64,000 nucleotides of DNA, taken from positions 1 to 64,000 of the forward strand of contig QNGE01001682.1 in the NCBI GenBank assembly GCA_008508345.1, written 5' to 3'. This document shows positions 12,806-25,059 of this stretch, piece by piece (the first letter of the stretch is position 1; each line of letters starts with the position of its first letter). A program made the translations under genes and the position numbers. Under the pieces are notes generated by a model that ran no database searches, was not told the DNA's origin, and saw nothing but the letters and a program-made list of their open reading frames with translations. This DNA comes from Paragonimus westermani (lineage: Eukaryota > Platyhelminthes > Trematoda > Plagiorchiida > Troglotrematidae).

Positions 12806-13687
12806 GTGTTGGAAACGATAATAAAATGTCGCATGGTTGAATTCCTGTTATCACGAAACCTTATAAACCACTCCCAGCATGGGTTTCTCGATAAGCCTTC
12901 TTGCATGACATGCCAGCTAGAGTTTCTTAATCATGTGACAGAATCTGCTGACGCCGATGAGGCGATTACCATTATAACGTTGGGCATGGTGAAGGCTTTC
13001 GATCTTGTGCCTCATAAACGTCTTCTGCTCAAAATGTCATCCTTTGGCATACGTGATCCATTGCTTAGCTGGTTTTCTTCATTTCTTACAGGCCGTACAC
13101 AAACAGTGAAAATAGGAGACGATAGCTCAAAGCCCAGACCCGTTACTAGTGGGGTGATACAAGGAAGTGTTCTGGGACCGTTACTCTTTCTCATGTATAT
13201 AAACGATGTATGTCAAGTTATCAAGCATGGCAAACTATTCCCATTCGCTGATGATATCGAACTTGTTTACAGCTTTCCTCCAGGCAATCTAAATCCATGT
13301 TTAGAAAATTTACGGAAGGACCTCGTGTCATTAGAGATTTGGCGTCAAACTTGGCTGATGAAATCTTCAGCCAATAAATCCATTATCATTGTACATGGTT
13401 GTCAAGTACCAGATGGCTCTATAAAGCTGGACGGTCACGGCATATCAATCTCCAACTCAGTACGTGACCTGGGTTCACTCTACACATACTCATTAAACTT
13501 CGCAGAACATATATCGTTCCTAGTCGCTAAACCCAGAAGGACGATATGTTACATTAAACAATCATTCTTCCTACCTGCTGCACAATTACACCTTTATAAG
13601 CTATGCGTACGACACCGGTCTGAGTACTGGACGTTCATATATGGCCACCTGCGTAAGTCCGATAGGCTAACTCTGGAAAGCCTCTAA
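12806..13687 (+). pseudogene. CR1-like reverse transcriptase core
   Basis: An open frame of 293 codons. It has the CR1 RT blocks in order: SQHGFLDKPSCMTC (residues about 23-37), motif A degenerated to GMVKAFDLVPHKRLL where the first Asp appears replaced by Gly, GVIQGSVLGPLLFLMYIND (residues 117-135, motif B), FADDIEL (residues 147-153, the catalytic box), and then VRDLGSLYT and the thumb region. RT copies the element RNA at the nicked target. Loss of the motif A Asp and the stop at 13685 before the tail make it non-functional. The tail continues in other frames up to about 14060. Confidence 0.8.
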
Positions 13688-13689
13688 CG

Positions 13690-14060
13690 TGCATTCACGA
13701 TAAGCTTATTGGGTTATCCATCTTCTCTTAGCTACAGAGAACGCTGCCGGTCGCTTGCACTCGATCCTCTCTGGTTACGACGATTCAAGCCCAACCTTTC
13801 ACTCATGTATAATTCGGTCTATGGCAATGAATTCACCGTCAGCTTCGCGACTCGCTTACAACACAGGCCGAAGTATAACCTCAGAAACAAGGAATTCAAC
13901 CTGGCAGCTCTTGAATCCCGGAAAAACCTGCGTTCAAATTTTTCCTAGTAAAATATTCCTACATTTGGAACAAAGTCCCGTGTGCAATCAGATCCAGTAA
14001 GAATATACACCAATTCAAACGAAACTTAGAAACTTTCCTATTAATGACGATCGTCATGTC
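13690..14060 (+). pseudogene. CR1-like RT tail
   Basis: Right after the RT core, the frame at 13709-13948 gives LSYRERCRSLALDPLWLRRF and then FATRLQHRPKYNLRN. This is the CR1 ending YExRLxxLxLxPLxxRR...F and a RRNxYxLRN-like line. The next frame near 13950-14035 resembles the VPxxIRxSxxxxxFKRxLxxFL end (SKIFLHLEQSPVCNQIQ, then NIHQFKRNLETFL). Reading frame changes twice. No polyadenylation tail or target-site duplication could be fixed. Confidence 0.6.
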
Positions 14061-14149
14061 CATCTTCAAGCTCTACTTGTCTGAGGACGTTATCTTTGAA
14101 AACGGACCTAATGACATCTGACGAAAAACCCCGTGTTTTGCGTATCGTT

Positions 14150-16075
14150 AAGTCACGCGCCCCTCGAACCAACCAAAACCACCGAACAAGAAACATGTTT
14201 ATAGTCAACATGTATAGGTGTCAATACACATGCCCGTTAGTAACAACCCAATCATCCTGTTACACCCTTACCCCATAATTATTGATAGATTGTGTCTGAG
14301 TTGTAAACCACCATGCAAAAGCTGGACATGCCAAAACTGTTTGGAAAAAACTCAACCTGCTCGTCTCATGACTGCATAATAACCTCGAGTCGCAACTCCT
14401 CCTGCTTCTCCCCTGAGAGACCACCCGGCAATCTCTCGGTATTGTCAAACATTCTTCTCATTCTATATACCGTCTGTACAAAGATAATTAACATCGAAAT
14501 TCGGCAATAATTTTATAATAGGAATGGCTTATAATCGATGTCTTTCCACGTTATTCAATAACAGCTTTTCGCATCAATTAACACAATGCTATTAACGTCA
14601 CATAGAAGGTTACGTCAGAATATCATATGTTCCATTGTTCGTCATAGCTCACATAGCCAGTTTCACGTTCTCCATTTTATCGCATGATTCCGCTCTCCAT
14701 TCTTGTTTTCACTTATATATCCCGCGCGAGAAAACATCCCACCCCGCCCGGACACTTAAAATTCCGCAATGGTTGGACATATTGCGAGCTCCTCGAAATT
14801 CTTTGGAATTTAAGCGAAGAATGACGTCCGACCGAGAGGCCCATGCATTCCCCGCGAAAGTATATGCGTCCACACTTCGCCCACATCATGGGAAATTTTT
14901 TGCACACTTTTTCGGGATTATCTACGTGGAATATTGATCAAATTCTTCGCCGATACACCCTCTCCATTCTCCAAGCTCCTCTTTTTTGGCACGACCTTGA
15001 GCATTAGGCCGGTGATCACTTTGTGGAGTTTCAATTGATGCAACAATTCAATTATTTTATCGAATTGTGCAGACCCTAAGTACTATTGCCCCAGAACAAT
15101 GTAGCCTAGAGGTTTCTCCTCAAACGTGAATTTTCCCTTCATATAGTGCCTGTTTTTTTGCTCTATTCACATAGCTGACTCGTACATTTTTCAAATTCGG
15201 TGTTCAAGTGTGTATATGCTCAAAAATCTGTATGTTGATCACGCTCTCCTGTGCGTGTTTCTCACAAATGCGTCGGGAAGAATACCATTATTATTTCAAA
15301 TAGTTTCGATGCGTTTTACTGCTTAAAAGGAATTTCTGGTATGTACCGGAGTCTTTATAGCACACTATGAAAATTGCCCGGCGTTTAAGCGTCTTAAGCT
15401 ATCCACTCAAATTTTTCTCTAGTGCTGAGATTATGACACCACCGAATTAAGTTTCGTTATGAGTGAGATGAACACCACTTACCTCCACACCTGAATGTGT
15501 GTTTACTTGTTAAGCAAATTCGGTTTAACTTCATTAATGTGCAGTAAAAAATGGCGCGCGCATTTGACGGACAATTGTTTTCTTGATCTGGTGTGCGAGA
15601 TGGCTGATTTTTGCACGAGAAAGCCCTGTGGTGGTTCTTGATCGAAGATCTATCGTCTCATTGAGCTGGCGCGTGAGGAATATTGCTGACATACCTCCCG
15701 AGAGGATATAAATGTTCCCAGTCGCAGTAATCTACCAGTGCCCCGTGTTTTGGCCCGCAGCACCGGTAATCTCACATTTCGGAAGATGGTTACTTGATTT
15801 CAGCTGAACACACTGCTGACATGAACGCACTTATGAGTGAGGTCTCCTGTGAACATTCACAGATAACTACAATTATGCCATACACTTGGAGAACCCCCAG
15901 TGCATCCTCTGAAGAACGCCTTGGGCGGGAGGATAAGAGAAATGATGAGGATCAGAACAAAGGGGAAACCTACATTTATAGAAGGAAATTACTCACCAGA
16001 GGGATAATTAGCAACCATCGGCACACTCAGAAGGACAGCAACGATGAGTGTGTTGGAAGTGGCGCCTGAGGCTAA
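14150..16075. other. no recognisable gene; AT-rich
   Basis: A stretch with short open frames only (for example 14635-14937 on +). The repeat edge at 15254-15295 resembles the start of the window. A 91-codon + frame at 15794-16069 is Glu/Lys/Asp-rich and unassigned. Confidence 0.4.
15254..15295. repeat. second copy of the repeat edge at 1-48
   Basis: The sequence gtttctcacaaatgcg followed after a short interval by accattattattt parallels the opening bases of the window. It is too short and diverged to assign to a family. Confidence 0.3.
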
Positions 16076-16269
16076 CTTGGCCCCGGGAGCAATCATTATA
16101 ACGCTCCGTAATTTCGAAGGATTGTTGCCCGATTTGTCTATAAATGCACAAGCACTCCCGGGAACACTGTATGTGGAATTAAGGCCACTGAAGTACGTGG
16201 TTATGTCACTTTAGGTTTGCGAGAATGCATCAAGCGGACAGTCCCATGACTATGAGATGAACGGTTAAG

Positions 16270-16662
16270 ATGCGGTCATATGCATCTGCATATTATTGGA
16301 GTGACGTTGGGCAAGGGTTCCTGTTACCAGCTATGACCTATCTGGACAAAACTGACTATGCCGAATACGCGGGCATTTTTCGTCGGCATATTATATGGGG
16401 AAGGGAACCTGGAGATATGCACGCACATTTTGCAGATGTTGCTGACCTGAAGGAGGTTTCAGGCGATGAAGTTATACGGTCCACCTACACTCTCTACGTA
16501 GAAGGAATGTTGTATTGCACTATTGGTGGAGCGCTCGCCAGAGCACTTTTTATGCAAGTTAAGGAACATGCGGAGTATTTTGCTCCCGAGAAATGCACGG
16601 CTCGCGTTATTTATGTGAGCCAAAAATGGCATATCAAACGTATAACACATGTTATAAAATGA
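16270..16662 (+). CDS. unassigned 130-codon open frame, possibly a relic
   Basis: The open frame runs from the ATG at 16270 to a stop at 16660. The composition is protein-like: many aromatic and charged residues, with stretches such as YLDKTDYAEYAGIFRRHIIW, VIRSTYTLYVEGMLYC and VIYVSQKWHIKRITHV. I do not recognise a family. There is no good splice acceptor or donor pair that would define it as an exon. Downstream frames on the same strand (17129-17389 and 17427-17654) have a similar look, including TITMDDVK and CSHMYADSTYAYCGV. The three together could be an old transposase or gene fragment with stops. Function is unknown. Confidence 0.3.
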   Translation: MRSYASAYYWSDVGQGFLLPAMTYLDKTDYAEYAGIFRRHIIWGREPGDMHAHFADVADLKEVSGDEVIRSTYTLYVEGMLYCTIGGALARALFMQVKEHAEYFAPEKCTARVIYVSQKWHIKRITHVIK

Positions 16663-17659
16663 TGAGAAGATCGGGTGTGGAAGACAGTCCAAACACCACA
16701 CAGGTGGTTCGCTTTTTGAATCGCTGTATCTAGTTATGCCTGTGAATATATCGTTGGATTATATGGACACGGTTTGTTCGAGGTTCACGAAGAGAATCAC
16801 TGAACTTTGGTTTTCAGGACGGTTAAAAGTGAACGTTCGTTTTGGCTCCAGTTTGATTAAGTAGATAAACAGTCGAATTGGCCTTATACCCTCACAGCTG
16901 ACAGTTGACATTCCCCGGAAACTTCGGACATTCCTGGACTATGTTTGATAGAAGACAACGGATTCCCGGCAATTCCTGCTGTACGATAGGCCGGTTGCAT
17001 TGCAGGGTTTGACCGACGAGAAGGTTCGTGAGGACCTTATGAATTCCGCCATTTGCATCTACGCACTGTAAGGTGCAAGGCGGTGTAGACACTACATGAA
17101 CTCTGTGTAATCTCTATAGTGGAAAGCGATGTTGCAGTTCGCTGATATTTACGGTGATTCAGGGCTTGTATTCAAATTGTACTGTGTCAGACACCTGTGT
17201 GCCGACATGCGTTTGCAAGGTAGGCTTGGGTCGCATTCAGCATTTCACTGTGGATCGTACATACATAGGGTGCGAAGTTTTGTCTATTCATCAAATTTGC
17301 CAGCATCACAAATTTTCTGTCGCGTTATGGAAAGGATGTATCAGTCGGATGAGCATGTGAACACGATTACAATGGATGACGTGAAATGATCGAACGTGCG
17401 GGCTACAACAAAGAAGGGCTGTCACCTTGTTTCGCGAACTGTTCTTCATACTAACAAGTGACAACCAATGCTCTTTGAATCAGAAGCTTGTCTGCTGTCC
17501 TAACGGCAATCAAGAGAAGAAAATTTGCATTCAAAGGTCTGTAAGCTACAGTAACTTTTTCAATACATACTTGCCATCATCCAACTTGATAATCTACGTC
17601 TGTTCCCACATGTATGCGGACAGCACGTATGCATATTGTGGAGTGATTTCGTGAAAAGG

Positions 17660-19350
17660 ACCACTGTTAACTGTGGATGATCAACACGTTTTTTACGCCG
17701 TTGCACATACCTGAAGACTATCATAAACTGAAGTATTTCGCGCCCATTCTTCTTCCGCTTAATTGCAATGTGATATTTGCATCATAATCACATTGAATCG
17801 AGAGCGTCATTTCATATGTTTCGCGCCGTAGAATTCGACGATATTACCGTCAGAATCGCTCACCAGTCATGAGTTACAATTTGTGGCCTGGAATAGGCAA
17901 AAGGCAGTATCATGGGCTGCTTCTAGAAGCAGCGCCTGTTCTACAAGGAAGCACGCTCTATAAGATGGGAGTGCACGAATCACCAGTAAGCGTGATATCT
18001 GACACATTTACATCCTAGACAATTTCCACGCGGCGTGTTGGTATGAAGCCTTCAGGAGAAGCTTTCTGGAATTCTATCTATAAACTCCATTGTCCAACTG
18101 GGCCATCAACGGAAGTGTAGGGTGTTTCCCACACATACTAATGGGTTTCATGTAGGATGGCTGTGATGAGATCCGACCTCACGAACGTGGTCGGCAGATT
18201 TCCGTCAAAAAGGATTATTTTTAATCCCGGACGACCACTGGTTGTTCGAGCAACGCTCAGTCTTCTCGCAACTTCTATCGATATGCTGGATCCACGATAG
18301 CCGCGTCTGTAAGTAACGAGCGTCTATAAATTCTGAGCCAGACGAGCAAACAATTCGGCTCCGAAAAGGAAGACAGTCGTATCGGCGATTTTTCTCATTA
18401 ATAAAGTGCCAATGTTAAAAAACAATATGATAAACCAAATAGTGGAAGACAACAACAAACCTCGATATTGAATCCACCCGTACACAAGTGCCGAGATTAA
18501 CGGTTCACGTAAATATGACCGAATGCAACAGTCACGTAATGGCGAAGCGGTCAGACGAAAATGAAACCGGGGTACATATAAACAAAGGTCCGGCAAAGGA
18601 AAGTAAGGAAGAAAAATCTAGGCGGAAACAAGTTTTACAAGTGAGCAGTATCAAGATTCAATAATACATCAAGATCCGCATTCATAGGAGAAAATGATTT
18701 GTCACTCGCGTAACTTGAGCGGTAATGTCAGATCGTGAGAAAGGCTCGTAATCGGTATAAAGAATTCTAACGTAAGGGGACGAATCATTAAGAAGGGAAT
18801 AAATAGAGCAGGGAATGCAGCCACCAACATTCTATTAACACATAGCAATCATCAAACACTCACGTAAGCAGCTACTTCAACAATTATCGCGTTGACACTG
18901 ACTACTCTCTACCGCCATCATTGTTAGATGACGTCTGCGGAATTCCTTTCCAAAATCTGTTTGCCCCTTTCGTCTGTGGGAGACATTCACGCCACGATCA
19001 CTCTGATTGTCGTCAGGTAGATATTATGGAGAGAATTTATTCTGTTGTTATGGTTTTTCATAAAGATCTCGCCTCCACATTCCCTCTCGTCCTTCCTGAT
19101 TAAGTGTAACAGAGACGATCTGAGCGAAGGTGAATGTTTTCCGTAACAATCTGCTAATTATCGTACGCAAGCGGAACATAACAATGTCTCACGAAGGAAG
19201 TCCCGAAGATTCCAAGTCCTCCGTGGCTTTCCTTCAAGTTGAACATCAGTCACATCTGATCACAGCGTTCGCATTCATACAGACAATCCAGTCTCTTTCT
19301 TAAGGAAGCACTAGGCTCCAGTTTCGCTTTCACTAGAGCTCGTCAGTAGT
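17660..19350. other. no recognisable gene
   Basis: Only short frames occur (18324-18596 minus, 18921-19103 plus), without assignable motifs. Confidence 0.4.
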
Positions 19351-19354
19351 GCAT

Positions 19355-19434
19355 AGCCTTGTCACGGCCGGGATTTGAACTCCGGCCATTCCGACCATGA
19401 GGCAACCGTGTTGACCATTGCGCCAATGACCTCA
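19355..19434 (-). repeat. tRNA-derived SINE head (tRNA-like sequence)
   Basis: On the minus strand, TGGCGCAATGG (19424-19414) fits a pol III A box, and GAGTTCAAATCC (19382-19371) fits a B box, about 32 bases apart. The T-arm region reads GGCCGG-A-GTTCAAATC-CCGGCC, a strong inverted repeat with one extra A compared with a real tRNA. GTCAT before the A box can pair with GTGAC after the T arm as a partial acceptor stem. The extra base and incomplete acceptor argue for a tRNA-derived SINE or tRNA pseudogene rather than a functional tRNA. No CCA-type or oligo-T terminator is evident. Confidence 0.5.
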
Positions 19435-19444
19435 CATTGGCACG

Positions 19445-22400
19445 ACCGAATTATCAAATTGCTTCGCTTGTGAACAATGATCAGGTTGCCTGATCTTCTC
19501 GAGAGGAGGCACGGTAACCGTCCTGTTAACTCCAATCGATAACGTCGTGGATAACCTATGAAATAAAATGGAACGTTATCGCTGAATTTGTTAATCCGTG
19601 TGCGATTTTCCGTGATATTGGCCACCGCAGGTTTAATTTTGCGAATTACCGCACGAGGGATAATCTAACTACTCGAAGCTTCCTTTTACGATAGGAAAGG
19701 TACGTTATCCGCCTAAAGCTGAACGCTTCAATGCGTCAGTGTTGTGATCCAAGAATGCGGACGGCGCAGGTTTTGTTTATTCGGAAAACCAGCATAGGTG
19801 TTATGCGCTTTAACATGGATGGAAACGAAAGCACTCATTTGCACATGACACTGTCTTCAGAAAGCTACGATTGCAATGGATATCACAACTCAGTTTCATC
19901 ATGTACCGAAACCATTTCATGCGATCCTGCACTTCATTGCATGTGTTGCATGTATTCTTCCCACGGTTATTTCCATGTTCCTTCCTTGTTACTGAATAGT
20001 AGTGGTGTGAGTACTATAGAGCGATTGCTCCTTCTCAATACATTAGCATGCTGTTGTAGGTAGCTCCAAGTCCGCTAGTCTTCCCGTTCAATCCCTTATA
20101 CGCACCGTTGAGAATAATCAGTCGGTGAACTTGAAGCCGGAGGACAGAAAACTGTGCCTGCTGGTGGTGGTTATATTTCCCATTTGTTGATTATCATTAG
20201 GTTCAATGTTCGTCAGAGTTGAACGGCAGATGTGTCAGCGACTGGGTTGGCAACCTACTAAGGTCAACCAAGTCAGACGACATAGCCGCACGCGTCACTT
20301 GGCGAGAAGTCAATGATCGGATCTCCTTGGGATTGACCCTATGTGTGTCCGCAACCATTAGCAAGTTGGTCGTTTAGAAACTGACTTTAATACGATGCAG
20401 AAACCAGTATGAAACAGTAGTAAGTAGGAGTGTCTCAGGCGGCTCTAAAGGAAGGTGTACAAGGACAGATGCACGATTCTGAGAACCAATTCACAAGGGA
20501 GAGTAGACAGATGGAAGGTCTGGCTGGCGATTGAACCATCCTAAATTATGCAAATTTATTTGTGTTGGGAAATATTATTTTCATATTTCAATTATTTTTT
20601 AACTATTTTCCGACGTGGTGATATCGCCGTAAAAAACTGTCGCGACATCCTGGGAATTATGGACGCAAATAAAACGCATTCGTTATTGACGACATTTATC
20701 AAAGAAACTGGCAAACGCGATTAAAAAACAGGGCCTGCGGCAAATTTTTATTTGAACTTCTCGTGAGTGGGTTCCAAATGACCAACCAAGCCACTAACAG
20801 GACGCTTGTAAGATGGTTAAAAGACCGTCGTGCTAACCTGGATGAGTCCAGCAGTCCACAAAAATCAGCGTGCGGAAGACACGGACAGCAAACAGAACGC
20901 ACGGCCCACGATCATCGAGAAAAAGCGTTTTTTGGTTCATATGGTTCAAACATTAAGTGTGCACGTAAGCTTGTAGTAGGTGAAATGTGCTTGGAAAACA
21001 GAATTTATGACATACAAAATGCTGTACTGACGCTACAGAACTGAAAGTGTAGTGACCCAATCAATCAAATTATAGAACTACCAATATAAAGCAACACCAA
21101 AGAAGAGCCGTAACGATAACGGATGTACACAGAAAGGTATCACTAGAAATGAGAAAACCTAACAGTAAAAATAGAACGACTCAGTGGAAAGCACGGTCCG
21201 TTGAATATTATATACCACAACCCGAGAAAAGTACAATGTCAGAGAGTAGGTTGGGACGAAGACCGATAGGTAATTCCACATACGATGTGGGATGACGAGC
21301 GCTCAGCGTCAGTAGGTCAACAGATGCGCGGGGTTAAAATATATTTCGCGTGTGGTTAGTTCACCAACCCGAAAATTCACATAAGTGAAGATGACAGAGT
21401 CGGTGCATGGTAACTCCCATTAATTTTTGTTAGCAGTCGAATTCAAAGATTGGTGTTGCTTCCAAACAAGTGAGTAGATAGGGCTAACGACAACGACAAC
21501 GAAAATGGTTTGCAAAAGTTAACTGCAAACTGCGGACTCTACAAAGCTCTACGAAACTCGGTGGTGACTTCATTCACGTACATTTCATTGACTCGGGTAT
21601 TCCACTTAGGTTTTCGGGCTTCGAAAGACTGGGCGGATTCCGGCTGCTGGATTGATTTCGTCCGGGCTCGTTCGTTTTGTTCGTCGTGGTGACTTTGCCG
21701 CGCGATATGGATTCACCGCCCATATCAAGTTAGCGTGTCGCCTTCGGGCGGTGTATGCATCTGCTGTTTTGTTACATTCATGTCATGCGCATTTTGCACC
21801 AGAATTTTTGGGTATTTCTTCTATTGTCAACAAGTGCTGTCATGTCGGAAACTACGTCGCCCACAATACTCCAACTGAAGGAAAGTGTTGGTTTTTCATA
21901 TTCTTTGACCAACCTATTCTTGGATCTTATAAGAGGCGAAAGAGCCATCACTGTTGCGTTCAACAGCTATATAAATGTAATGAGTAAGTAAATGATATGT
22001 TCATATCTGGTAAATTTCAGGTTCTTCGGATTCACGTGTATCGTTTCGGTCTGTGGAACCAGTAAGTCCAACCCTTCAACAATATTGCCCTTTAAATAAA
22101 TCCGGTAGATGTATGCATTAGTTGAGTATCAGGTTTCTTGTTAGTGATTTGCTGACGACAGCCGGTCAGTGCGAAGGCGCTTTTTTTCCATACCTTCGTT
22201 TGTGGGGGTTGTTTGGCTGTCTAGTATCCGTGTTTGGACATCGATCCTTGTCTGATCGTTCAACATCTACTATTGTAAGCGGTGTTAATTGCTGCTGTCT
22301 TTTTCTGCTTGAGCGGTTGCGCATAAATCTAAGCTACTTACTTCAACTGGAAAGCTTTGTACACTTGTGTAACTTCTCTTGTCAGCCGCCTTACAGTAAT

Positions 22401-24375
22401 TAACGTCAAAAAAGGTCATGAAGACATTATTCGGATTCATCTTATTTTGCCACTCGTTCCTGAAGAATCACATTTTGTAGTGCACACGTTTTGACGTTCA
22501 AAAAAAAAACTCGGGGACTACTGGTGATGTTTACTTTTTAGTTTGTGGCATCTTAGTAAAGTTAATTCGGAGTCGCCGTTACCCTTCCTGTAGTGTTTAG
22601 GAATGACGGGAATTGATGGAGGACTTATCTGCTCTCTGTAAGTTTTCGCGGTTTTTGCACAATCACAAGAACTATGCTTGGCTGGCAGGGTGTCCGCTAT
22701 GTCCACTTTAGACAACCAGTTTTATTGAACATGAAACTAGATATACACCCCCGTGGTTCTGTCCAGAGTGTTACCGATACCGTAAGCATATACACAAAAG
22801 TCGTTCCGGTTTGCACTGGAGGTGTCCTAGCTTCATGGGCTCAGCGCACATACAACAGTGTAGTTGCAGAAGCCGCTTGCTTTTAAGGCCGTTCCAGCTG
22901 ACTTCCATATCTGTCGCAGGCTTGCGCACACATGTGTTAACGATGGTTGAACGTCTCATGTACGGGGAAAGTCGTGAGCGACACCTACGGTGATGGGTTA
23001 AAGCTTAATGGGTAAATGCGCCTAGAGCGCAGTTCGAGCAGCAGGCGGGATCTTGCTGAGTCTGTTTCATAGTTGATATACTCCTCAACTGCAGTCGAAA
23101 TGTGCCAATCAAGTGCTAACATGGATCCGACATAAATAGTCATTTTACCGTTGACCTATCCTCTAGACTATACGAATGAAGGGACCTTGGAACATATGAG
23201 GTGTACGGTGTGCAAACGTTATCAAAATAATCAGTTTAACACATGCTAGAAGGTGGATGCTGGAGACAACTTCCGTTAGTCAGTCTTCTAACGAGTTCTT
23301 CAGAGACCCGGCAAATATTTCGAAGCACTCCAGAATGTCTGGCATTTAGACAATCATACAGGGAGCTGTCTGTCTAAAAAGATCCTGAACTCCGGTCAAC
23401 GTTTTATCCAGCTTCATTTCATTTTGCTTTTCTCAGCTACTCCAGAGAAACTATTTTCATACTAGTGACGTAAGTCACGCTCTGTTAGAGCGTCTGGATT
23501 CGACACAAAAATGGTAAGATTGATTGCCGTAAAAGACGTATCAGAAGGGCGTCCAGAGATGAATGTGGTGCAAAGGATTTGTGGGAACGCTCAGGAATAC
23601 CTTTCTGTATCCAGAATATCAGCTAATCCCAAGTAAATGGCGCAAACAAATGGCAGGTTGAGATGAAGCAAGCGTCGTAGATGTGGTGCCCGCGATTTTC
23701 TTCTTGCCGTTGTGTCGCAAGCAGTGCCGTTGATTTGGTTGAGCTCGTTGTTTGCACAAACGGGAAGGGTCGTCATTTGTGGACTTATCCAAACCATCTC
23801 ATACCGTGGCAAAGCGATTGCAGTGGTGCGGACACAAATGAGCGAGGTACTCCAAAGTCTCTTGTCCATCTTTGACGTAATGAGAGTGATCGTTTTGTGA
23901 GGACATTGATGCTAATGTTGCTTTCCGTTGTATCAGTGCTATGTATGGCTTACCAACCGATACCGGCCGAGAATAGCCTCGCAACGGTTGCAATCGTAAA
24001 TATGAACCACAAATATTGCTTGTGAGTTGATTTTGCGTTTTGAGCGCGCCATCGCGAAAAGTTAACGGTGAGTGCTCTGACATGTCCAAAGAAAAATATC
24101 TATGCTAGAAGCCTTAGGTAAGTGTAGAGATGCCGAACATCATGCTTGAGAAATCCAGTTAATAATGCCGTGGTAAGCCTTAATGATTTGGGCTACGAAA
24201 ACGTTAAATCGAATACCCACGAGGCTGCTTATTACTGTGTCCATCACACTGCACGACATTGTCCATTCTGGTATCCCGGCCACAACCAAGCTAATCTCTG
24301 GAAGGCATGTTTAGCTAAGAATTCATAAGGACGTTGGATCCTGGGCTTTGTCCTACTTAACTTACCATTAAGTTA
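19445..24375. other. no recognisable gene
   Basis: No motif that I can name in about 4.9 kb. The longest candidates are short plus frames (19731-20063, 21652-21987, 22122-22403) and two overlapping minus frames at 23591-24089, one containing KDGQETLEYLAHLCPHHCNR. A run of ten A at 22500-22509 is the only simple sequence. Confidence 0.4.
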
Positions 24376-24384
24376 GGTTTCATT

Positions 24385-24937
24385 CAGGTCTGGGCGTCCT
24401 GGCAGTATCTCAGCCCACACAACCATGAGTCCTCACAACATAAATAATTCCATACTGCATCGACCATATCGCAGTATAAACCAGGTCGCCCTATCTGCTG
24501 CATACATGCTACTACTGACCCCTCCCCACTGTTCTCTCAAACTTAACTCTCAGGCCCCTCTCGACCCCAAATTCTGATCATTTCTCTGCAGGTCCTACAG
24601 CAGGTATAATTAATCATAGTAACACTGTGTCGATAGGTCTCAGCTATCGCCACTCAGTCGCAGACCTTCCTCGTCCTGTGCTTCGACCTAGAACGCAAAT
24701 TAATATAAGTGCCTTCAACGTTTGTATTCTAAAACAGATAGGTCAACAGGCTGCCCTCGCACGAACGTTAGACTCGTTACATATTGACGTCTGCTGTATA
24801 TCGGAGACTAGAATCCACGACAGTAGTCAACGTATGGAGTTAACGGCACCCGCACTTTCTACCCGATGCTGGTTATACATTTCAGGCGACTTTGTGGCCG
24901 CCGTTTCCAGTCAAACGGGAGTAGGTATAGTCCTCAG
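24385..24937 (+). pseudogene. RTE (SR2-type) retrotransposon, 5' leader and endonuclease start
   Basis: The frame from 24627 reads INISAFNVCILKQIGQQAAL, LDSLHIDVCCISETRIHD and then YISGDFVAAVSSQTGVGIVL. This is the start of the RTE apurinic-type endonuclease: the NVRTL line, then the D-V-C-C-x-SETR metal-binding Glu motif, then the GQAGVGIALS turn. The frame runs into the assembly gap. The upstream leader (24391-24560) resembles 37185-37400 in order and wording, including ataaaccaggtcgccct. What follows the gap (25054 on) is not recognisably endonuclease, so the copy is truncated or the gap hides the rest. Confidence 0.75.
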
Positions 24938-25053
24938 NNNNNNNNNNNNNNNNNNNNNNNNNNNNNNNNNNNNNNNNNNNNNNNNNNNNNNNNNNNNNNN
25001 NNNNNNNNNNNNNNNNNNNNNNNNNNNNNNNNNNNNNNNNNNNNNNNNNNNNN
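24938..25053. other. assembly gap (116 N)
   Basis: A run of N. It lies inside the RTE endonuclease frame, as expected when a repeat prevents assembly. The true length is unknown. Confidence 0.99.
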
Positions 25054-25059
25054 GATTCC

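Larger units (their letters stand above)
9275..14150 (+). mobile_element. CR1-like LINE, near full length but inactive
   Basis: The order ORF1, endonuclease, RT, RT tail is preserved on one strand over about 4.9 kb, which is the organisation of CR1-clade non-LTR retrotransposons. The parts are annotated separately below. Stops and frameshifts break every part, and sequence at about 11085-11345 interrupts the start of the endonuclease. The exact ends are not determined: the 5' limit is set by the start of the open frame at 9275 and the 3' limit by the loss of recognisable coding. The element shares no obvious similarity in sequence with the RTE elements elsewhere in the window. Confidence 0.7.
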
